DNA from: Siphonodentalium dalli
Taxonomy: Eukaryota > Mollusca > Scaphopoda > Gadilida > Siphonodentaliidae
DNA length: 64,000 nucleotides
NCBI GenBank assembly: GCA_032622095.1
Contig: CP136062.1
Coordinates: forward strand, 133,317,282-133,381,281
Reading direction: 5' to 3'
Shown here in pieces: positions 54,936-64,000 of this stretch. The notes under the pieces were generated by a model. It saw nothing but the letters and a program-made list of their open reading frames with translations. It searched no databases and was not told the DNA's origin. Made by a program: the position numbers and the translations under genes. Position 1 is the stretch's first letter; each line of letters starts with the position of its first letter.

Positions 54936-55240
54936 CCGGGGACATTCATCAGCGCCCCTGGAGCCATCTAGAGCATGAGTCTGCTGACTGAGTGAATATA
55001 TTGAGTGAGGGTGTTATATATACGTTAATAGTATATAGCGCCTTTTGAGATATGTGTTATCTCAAGTCACTGAATTAGAAGTATGATTTTTCATGAGCTC
55101 TGCTTGCAGATTGAAAAATCATACTTCTAACGAGTTGATATTGTTGTATTTATCAGGTCTGGATAATGTGAGAATATCTTACAGCTACAATAGGTTAGCT
55201 GAATTCAGCTATATATTCTACTCTCAAAACGGCTGTATTT
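54936..55240. other. Resumed host repeat and a short hairpin
   Basis: From CCGGGGACATTCATCAGCGC onward it continues the host repeat broken at 48338. A hairpin with 17-bp arms (AGAAGTATGATTTTTCA) lies at about 55078-55130. No gene. Confidence 0.7.
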
Positions 55241-55307
55241 CAGGGTTTCCGCTACTACGGCAGGCAGGCCGTCCAGCGGCCTCATTCCCCTCCCCAACCT
55301 TGAATTA

Positions 55308-55625
55308 AAGTGATGTGAAACACTCAGTAGGGTGATCAGCTATAAATGGAGAATAATCTTGCTAAAAGTAGCTATTTTTACAAATATTATATCCAAATTG
55401 ACAACACACATCGTCATTCTTACATATTAATTAAATACAGTGACTCTCGATGATTAAATCGTTTTCGTTAGTTTATTGCCGATAGTTACGTCCCGAATCG
55501 AGATGTAAATATTTACAATTCAGCGTAGTTCTGACTATGTTTTCTATGGAGTGGTACAGTCGATTTGCTTGAGATTTTCGGCAATGTTAATAGAATGCTA
55601 CATATTCATCCTATTGGCATAGTGC
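55308..55625. repeat. Long imperfect inverted repeat, left arm (partner 58125-58455)
   Basis: It begins AAAGTGATGTGAAACACTC, which is mirrored by GAGTGTTTCATATCACTTT near 58455. It passes through GAGAATAATCTTGC, ACAACACACATCGTCATTCT and TTGTAAATATTTACAT-like sequence. Identity is roughly 80 percent by eye over 320 bp. The right arm lies outside the CAGGG element, so these may be two inverted copies of an older repeat. Confidence 0.75.
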
Positions 55626-56003
55626 CTGAATACTAACTCATCAGTTTCTCATACCCAAACAAGTCCATAATATGTCTTTAATATTGGCCACAAAATAGCC
55701 ACAGACCTAGCTCAGCCCCCTTTATACACAGGACGAGCGACCACCGACACTGATGATTAACAGATTGCCAGGAAGCCTGCACCTGGTGCCTGAATAAGAC
55801 ATGATCAGTAGCATGGACCACGTGCACAGTTGTCTGAACTTGTCTCCACCATCTGGGGTAACGCTTTGTCGGCGAATATTTAGTAGTAATCATCCTCCTG
55901 CATTTTAAATTACCGTAGGTAGATTTCTGTCTATAAGTCCCAACTTTCTAACCCACTATTTCCCCTCAGAATGCGCATTATACATCGGTAAGTCAGTAAG
56001 GGG

Positions 56004-57274
56004 TAGAGATGGGCGGTGCTCGGTATTTACCGTGCGGTATCGGTATCAGCGTAATACCGATTTACCGTACCGAATCAAAACTGAAAATACCGTATTTTCG
56101 GTAATGAAATCATTCATGTGTTGCCAGCGTATGTGTGTGCCTTGTCACCGTATATTAGCAACGGGAATCGAATAATTATGATAACTTGGTGAAACAAGTC
56201 GATACAACATGTATTATAGTCTATTGCAACGTTGTTACGGCATCTCTGATCTTTACGACATATTAATGACAATGTAACTAACATCATGACCTTTGACTAC
56301 TCATAGCTGGATTGTTATGTGTCAATTTCGGTATCCGTGCAAACTGGAAAATGCGTGGGTAACTCGGTACAGGCCACAAGTCTTTAATCCGTGTTCCAAG
56401 TTGGATCGAAGCATGTGTTATGTGGGGTCCCCGTGCACACCAAATTGAAACCCCCACATTTTACTTTATAATTAGTCGGTGATGCAATAATGATTTGATA
56501 TACGCATTGCAGATACTTATCTTGTCAGTTCTTCTCGGAAAGTTGTGCACGTATATGTCGGTACAAATATGTTTTTATCCTACTATAAATTAAACATATA
56601 CTTACCGGCATATTATACATATGTGCCTATATTTGACAAAAAAAAGGTCACGTGATAACTTTAAATTAACATTTGGGCACCATGTGCTACCGGTAATTTG
56701 CCTGCTATAAATAAGAGTGACGCTTATACACATGGATGGTATAAATACGCTACAAGGAGGAGATTATGAACCACCCGCGGGTTTGGACATCTGCAGTTCG
56801 GAAATTGCCATCGTTTGCCGATTTTCATGACATTGCCGGGAGTCGCGCAAACTTTCATAAATTTGTGAATTGTGATTACAGGTTACTAATCACGATTTTA
56901 TTCACTCATTGAAATGTTACGGAAATCAAATTGACATGAAAAAATATTGTAGTCATGCTCTTATTCTTTTCAAATCAGTGCAATGACATGCGTGTAAATC
57001 ATCAAAGAAATGTGTGAATATTACTTAATTGTGTAGGTCATTTTGTTGCCTAATTTAGCTATTGTCATGTAGTAAATCCGTGGACCGTGGTCATATACCT
57101 GTATACACGTATAATGTTCAGCTAAAAACTTGAATTACAACAATTTACCGGGAATATCTGCTCTAGTCTTATAATTTAATAGCAATACCGATTACCGTAC
57201 TGATACCGAGGTAAATCGACAAAAATTTACCGATACCGATACCGAGATTGAAATGTCAATACCGCGCATCTCTA
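56004..57274. mobile_element. hAT element, TAGAGATGGGCGG family, 1,271 bp
   Basis: The ends are TAGAGATGGGCGGTGCTCGG and ACCGCGCATCTCTA. The flanking 8 bp are GTAAGGGG (55996-56003) and GTAAGGCG (57275-57282), one mismatch. The subterminal parts are rich in TACCG and ACCGATACC repeats. No transposase frame. Confidence 0.9.
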
Positions 57275-57867
57275 GTAAGGCGCTGAATTCTGAGCACAGG
57301 TGAGGTCTGGCAGTCGCTGCCACGAACAGTGCAGACATTTTACCTCAAATCAAGGTCTGTATCAAAGAAATGTTTAATTAAAAATAAAACATTTCAAAAA
57401 TATTAATAGTTATTTTCAGTGACAGTGTATTTATTCCCAATCCAATTAATACAAAAATTATCCATTATACGAATCCAGCATGAAGTCAACTCTGTCTGAG
57501 GAATGGCTTTTGATTTAACACTAATTTGTTTTTGATTGGTACCTGAAGAAAACACAATGTGTCTGCCAATGGCGGTCCCCTTTGATGTCGGTCCCCTTTG
57601 ATGTCGCTTAAATTGCTACTGTTATAAAAGTCGTATCAACTGTATATTGTGGTGTTACATGCTTTTAGTTCATCAACTTGAGATCAAAGAAAGATGATCT
57701 ATTTTAATTTGGTTTCTATACAAAGCTTCAATGTTACTGCTTGTTGTCACAAATGCAAGGAAATGGATACTATTCAGTGGTAAACATCCAAATTTTCTCC
57801 CGATAGGGTACCAGGTTTGTGCTTCCCAAATACGGCCACATTCCCCCACCCCCTAGCGGAAACCCTG

Positions 57868-59907
<2,040 letters not shown>

Positions 59908-60237
59908 TAATCAGGGATGGGGGTGATTTTCATTAGTTGATTAGAGGTGTCACGATTATTGATTTCGATAATCGGTCGTCAATAATCGATTATAATCGGT
60001 TAATCGTACCTAATATCAATAACAGTGGAAGTATTCTGTAATATGGCCTATTGGCTGGGTGTTGGTTATAAAACTCGGCTTATGTAATTTTTACGTTAAT
60101 AATGTGCACCATAAACCACCGGTAATGACTAATGAGCACAATGTATTCAATACCAGCACATTTCTCGACGATGTCATGGTTATAATAATTGTGAGTTCAT
60201 TAGAACGAACGTAGCCATTAATTTCAGTGTTATGAAT

Positions 60238-61286
60238 TAGTGATGGGCGGTTAACCGAGAAAACAACTCGGTTTCGGTTTTTGACAATAAACCGAAAACC
60301 GACTGACGCGATTCTGCTCAAACCGACATTACGGTTTTATTATATATGTTTATTTTTCACTTAAATCTACTTATTATACCTCCCCAGGTACTTATTAGTT
60401 GATATTGTTATCAAATTATCAGCCTCTCTGATCAATATTATATCGGAATGTGTCCATTTCGTCTCAGATATGTGTTGTTATAATATCGTAGGCGACTGTT
60501 TTTGTTCTTTTTCAAAACATTGCCGAACAAAATAACGAACAGGGTTCAACAAAAAGCCCTGTTTGGAGTTATTTTACGCGTCTAACTGGAGACGACTCCA
60601 AAAAATGTCGCTGCTTAATATGTCATAAAAACGTATCAGAGCATGCAAATACCAGCAACCTGGCCAGACAGTCGAAAACTATACCAAGTAAATGGTATGA
60701 ACACTTTGATCGTCTGGACATTCCGATGTGACGTAATCTGGGCAAACCATGTGCAGCTTGTAAACTATGTCGCAACATCAAAGCGATCGCACTGCAGTCA
60801 TTGAATGTGCGTCAATCATGCACGTGTCAAGAATTGTTACACAGTCACGGTCAGGTCAAGGACGCCCACTGTTTGTGAATTTGCTGTTTGCGGTTGAATT
60901 CTCAGATACTATAATGCATATAATATGATAAATATGTTTTAAACATGTCAGAAAGGGATGAACATTGAACATTGAAGATGGGGGTGTTTATTTTTTTAAA
61001 TACCGAATTGTATCATCTTTATGATCTTATCGCATTGGATTCATTTTGCGTTGGCATTTTGTCCCGTTGTTTACCGGTGATCGCAGTTCCTTCCTCAAAT
61101 ATTCAACGTTATTGGGACATTATTGACTCTAATTACGGTTACTTTGAAAGTATATACTCAAATTGTATGTATTTCTGTATAATTTCACTATCTAGTAAAA
61201 AAAAACCGAAAACCGAACCGAAACCGAGGTTTTTTCTCCCAAAAAAAATGAAACCGAACGTAAAAAATAAAAACCGCCCATCTCTA
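60238..61286. mobile_element. hAT element, TAGTGATGGGCGG family, 1,049 bp
   Basis: The ends are TAGTGATGGGCGGTTAACCG and AAAACCGCCCATCTCTA with perfect duplication TTATGAAT (60230-60237, 61287-61294). The related sequence at 53594-53601 shows the same TTATGAAT once, uninterrupted. It includes a BED finger remnant. Confidence 0.96.
60555..60680 (+). pseudogene. BED zinc finger of a hAT transposase
   Basis: The frame reads SPVWSYFTRLTGDD, then KCRCLICHKNV and NTSNLARQ, matching the BED finger (W, C-x2-C spacing, and TSNLxRH with the final histidine replaced). No catalytic DDE domain follows within the 1,049-bp element. This identifies the superfamily of the TAGxGATGGGCGG elements. Confidence 0.8.
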
Positions 61287-61337
61287 TTATGAATAGCCAA
61301 ACATACAAACAATATAAAAGTAGGAATGCATGACGGA

Positions 61338-62859
61338 CTGCTGGCGGTTCCTAAAAAAATGGAATCTAATGTTACGGAAACTATAAGTTTCAGCAAACTT
61401 CCAGACAGGGCCCAAGCTAGGTATTGAAAACAGGGAGAAATGAAGTCTCCCTCTGCAGTTTTTAGGGAGACTTGAGCCAGAATAGGGAGACTTATAAAAA
61501 AAAATACTTACTAATTTTCAAAATTCGCTTTATTTATCTGCACATCAATAAATAAGATAAAACAACAAGATAAAACATATTTAGCAAGATACAACACAAG
61601 TATAGCACATGTATAGATCGATAATCTAAAACTTTAACTAAATTTATAACTTTAAATTTTTTTTAAACTGTTGACTTTTATCTGAAGAAATTAATTGTCT
61701 ATTTCATAACTTTTAATATCTGAATTGTTATTATAAATTTAAATTTTTGGAAATGGCTTTTGGCCACTGCTGTAATGTGGGTATCCGTTAAAATAAACAA
61801 TAAGGACTAATTAAGGAGGTGTAAAAGCTTTTAATTTTGTTTCTAAAGAGTTTATTGTTGAATACCATCATCACGAGTCACGACCGTCAGTGTTGTCTGA
61901 TGATAATCCGATTAAAGCAATAAATTTGACGAGTTTGATAGCCGTGTCACTATAGTGGTTAATGTGTTCTTAACAGAGACCAGTTGAGCTTATAATATGC
62001 ACCAGCAGGTTATTTAAATACCTGCATTGTAACGAAGTAGGCCTACATGTAATTAATTTGCAACCGTTAACAGACTAACGGTATATACGCGGAGCACGTG
62101 GTCTGAGCGATAGATTGACAACAATTGTAATTTGCAAACACATAGTTTTGACACAAATTAATCCTTTTAAATGAGTTTGGATAGTAATAGTTTATTATGT
62201 AGATCTTTGATTTAACTAAGAACATTAAATTAAGTACTTCCAACGCACATTCAAACCTCTGTGTTTAATAGTAAGCAAGCACGTGTTCTTGTTTGTAAAC
62301 AAAATAAAATGCAATTCCAAAAAGTAAAAAGTTGGATTGAGAAACGGAATTCGACACAAACTACTTTTGTAAAAGTGAAAATTCATAGATATGTTTTAGT
62401 TTAATTTCAAAGACAGTATTATTTGTTCACTTTGGCTACTGCATGAGCAGTGGAAACCATGTATGGCTATACAATTTGCAGTTACAAAATGACCCGTCGG
62501 AACAAATTAAGTAAGGTCTAAATTCCAGTCTCCTTAAAACGAACCAGTAGCTCATCATAAACTTCGTTGCTCAGCGCAATTTGCCATTTCCAAAAGCACC
62601 CAATCTGATTAGAATATGTGGATAGGGTACACCATGTATAATTTATAAATAAAATGCCTCGTTGGAACAGTTGAGACTATATATATATTTTTTTGCAAAA
62701 CGAGCAGAAACGAGTCTAATTTTCACCGGTAAAATTACCGTAAATCCTAAGCTAGTTTTGTCAAATTTGGAAGGCGACCTCATTCTGCAAATGACAGACA
62801 CACTATTTCAAGGCTTGCTGATTACCGTTATGAAAAGGGCCCTAGTAGATCCATCCCTG
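61338..62859. other. Intergenic DNA, nothing recognised
   Basis: AT-rich sequence. A short GGGAGACTT phrase repeats three times at 61430-61495. No gene, hairpin or element ends that I can pair. Confidence 0.45.
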
Positions 62860-63325
62860 ACAGGCCTGGAAATCTGAGGAGGGCTATTTGATAGCCCTCC
62901 TACAGCCCTCGCAAAATTGACTCCAGGAGGGCTATTTTCAGCCCCCCTAAAGCTGGACAAACTTGCCAACATGAAATTCACTTTGTGAAACTGTAACCTG
63001 TTGGGGACATATAACAAAAACTTTCTGCTAATCTCTGACATCTTCTGGTATGTTCTCAGCAACAAAGAACCAGGCTGTGTTCAATGCCACTAGTAATATC
63101 CTCTGCACAGATAACATGAATTCAAGAGAAGAGATAAAGTCTAGATGGGCTATTAGCCCTTCTAAGGCAACCAAAGAGGGCTATTTTTAGCCCGCCTGCA
63201 AACTGCCAGGCCTGAGTATTAACTCAGGTAAAATATCAAAACTGTAAAAGTTGAGGCGGGCTATAGCCCTCCTATGCAAATCTAGGAGGGCTATTAATAG
63301 CCTTCCTGGATTTTATAGACCGCCA
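62860..63325. repeat. Block of short GGAGGGCTAT-TAGCCCTCC palindromes
   Basis: Seven or more small dyads of GGAGGGCTAT..ATAGCCCTCC type (at about 62878, 62930, 63150, 63175, 63255, 63290). The outer ends CAGGCCTGG and CCAGCCCTG are weakly inverted, so it may be a MITE, but no convincing duplication is present. Confidence 0.65.
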
Positions 63326-63748
63326 GCCCTGCCCTGAATCTACAGATATTCAAAAATCTGTTTTCTATTTCACTGATAACTAGTGTAACTCTTCCAATGA
63401 CAAGTTTTATGTAGTTTCCGGAGTACAAAATAATAAATATGAATCGAGGACACCTGTCCAGAAATGCTTCTATCAATTAATGTTAATTAATGGTATAAAA
63501 CATCCAGTCTTTCGGGATAGTTTTACAAACAATTTTTAGAACAGAAACTTCAGACTATCTCGGGGAATCGAGCATAACAAGACGCAGAACTCTATCTTCT
63601 TAGCACTCTCCATCAAGGCAAACTCATTTTGATTCAGATATTTTGCTAAACTACATAAGGAATAAACCACTGTTTACAGCTGTATAGACAAATAATATAC
63701 TCATTACATTTTGTCTGTTTTTTTCACAGAAAAATATATATATCAGGG

Positions 63749-64000
63749 TTTCCGCGAGGGGAAAATTAATGAGTCCGTATTGGGGAAACACATAACGCGA
63801 CGGGACGACCATGGTTCGTCCCGTCGGGCGAAAATTTTGTTATTTGACACTGAAAAGTAGCAATTTCCTTGCACATAAGAGTCTCACAAAGCAACCAAAG
63901 CTACGTATATATTACGCAAGTCAATCATTTCCGTGGGTGCATTAATTCTGTTGATGGTATCCAGATAATCAATCAACTAATTACGCACATAAGACTGCCG
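63749..64000. mobile_element. Left end of a hAT-like element cut by the window edge
   Basis: CAGGGTTTCCGCGAGGGG matches the left end of the element at 55241. A short dyad CGACGGGACGA..TCGTCCCGTCG follows. The right end would be outside the window. Confidence 0.5.

Larger units (their letters stand above)
55241..57867. mobile_element. Probable hAT element with CAGGGTTTCCGC ends, carrying another hAT
   Basis: CAGGGTTTCCGCTA at 55241 and TAGCGGAAACCCTG ending at 57867 form inverted ends. The flanks CTGTATTT and TGTTTTTC share a near match only when shifted by one base, so the duplication is imperfect. Without the nested element (56004-57274) and one duplication copy about 1,348 bp remain. A third such left end stands at 63749. 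Confidence 0.6.
59942..61337. mobile_element. Truncated copy of the TAGAGGTGCCACG hAT, interrupted by another hAT
   Basis: It starts TAGAGGTGTCACGATTATTG and then jumps to sequence equal to 53345-53625 of the intact relative (ATATGGCCTATTGGCTGGGT). The middle is deleted and the right terminus is missing. It is broken by the insertion at 60238-61286. Confidence 0.85.

Noticed and set aside
62860-63325. Complete hAT element with CAGGCCTGG ends
   Set aside because: The flanking 8 bp (ATCCCTGA and CCCTGAAT) do not match in register and the ends are only weakly inverted.

Overview
The window is metazoan nuclear DNA, most likely from a marine invertebrate. It is AT-rich and full of transposons, with no recognisable host gene, rRNA or tRNA. 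The evidence for an animal genome is GT-AG introns, AATAAA signals, a LINE reverse transcriptase remnant, many hAT elements with 8-bp target duplications, C2H2 and BED zinc fingers, and a Polinton (Maverick / adintovirus-like element). I cannot name the species from the sequence.

Layout. (1) Positions 1-8497 form a giant near-perfect palindrome with arms of about 4.2 kb meeting at a GC-rich hairpin near 4244. Each arm carries one copy of a zinc-finger/polyglutamine/FtsK-HerA-type packaging ATPase gene transcribed outwards. The right copy is open (576 aa); the left has a frameshift. (2) Positions 8499-14490 hold degenerate ATTCGG repeats, a 5'-truncated LINE and several copies of a repeat family that starts near ACTAG..GACCCGACTTCGTCCGGG. 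(3) Positions 14932-29319 are a complete-boundary Polinton of 14,388 bp with AGTAGTATAG termini, TIRs of about 410 bp and the 6-bp target duplication CATGAG, inserted in a 27-bp minisatellite. (4) Positions 29.3-48.3 kb are intergenic repeats, including a duplicated segment of about 0.6 kb, one copy of which holds a hAT element, and arrays of hairpins and nuclear-receptor-like AGGTCA motifs. (5) Positions 48339-54935 are a stack of nested hAT elements, each with its own 8-bp duplication. (6) Positions 55-64 kb hold more hAT and TA-flanked MITE copies.

Polinton genes. Protein-primed DNA polymerase B lies on the plus strand. It has an N-terminal zinc-finger region that appears to be spread over small phase-0 exons. 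On the minus strand, in a tightly packed and often overlapping row, are deoxynucleoside kinase, a small membrane protein, a double PC4-like protein, packaging ATPase, a linker protein, DDE integrase with chromodomain, a pX-like basic protein, penton-like minor capsid protein, a small conserved protein and the double-jelly-roll major capsid protein. The polymerase would copy the element from its ends, the integrase would insert it, and the ATPase and capsid proteins would package it. This copy cannot do so: the polymerase has two in-frame stops, the major capsid gene has one stop and has lost its C-terminal half by a deletion that abuts it to the polymerase, and the penton, ATPase and kinase genes are frameshifted. 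No adenovirus-type protease is visible. The integrase, PC4-like, pX-like and membrane-protein frames remain open.

The most striking observations are the ATPase palindrome, the Polinton with a kinase and spliced zinc-finger polymerase, and the hAT stack, whose layers can be peeled off exactly by their target duplications.
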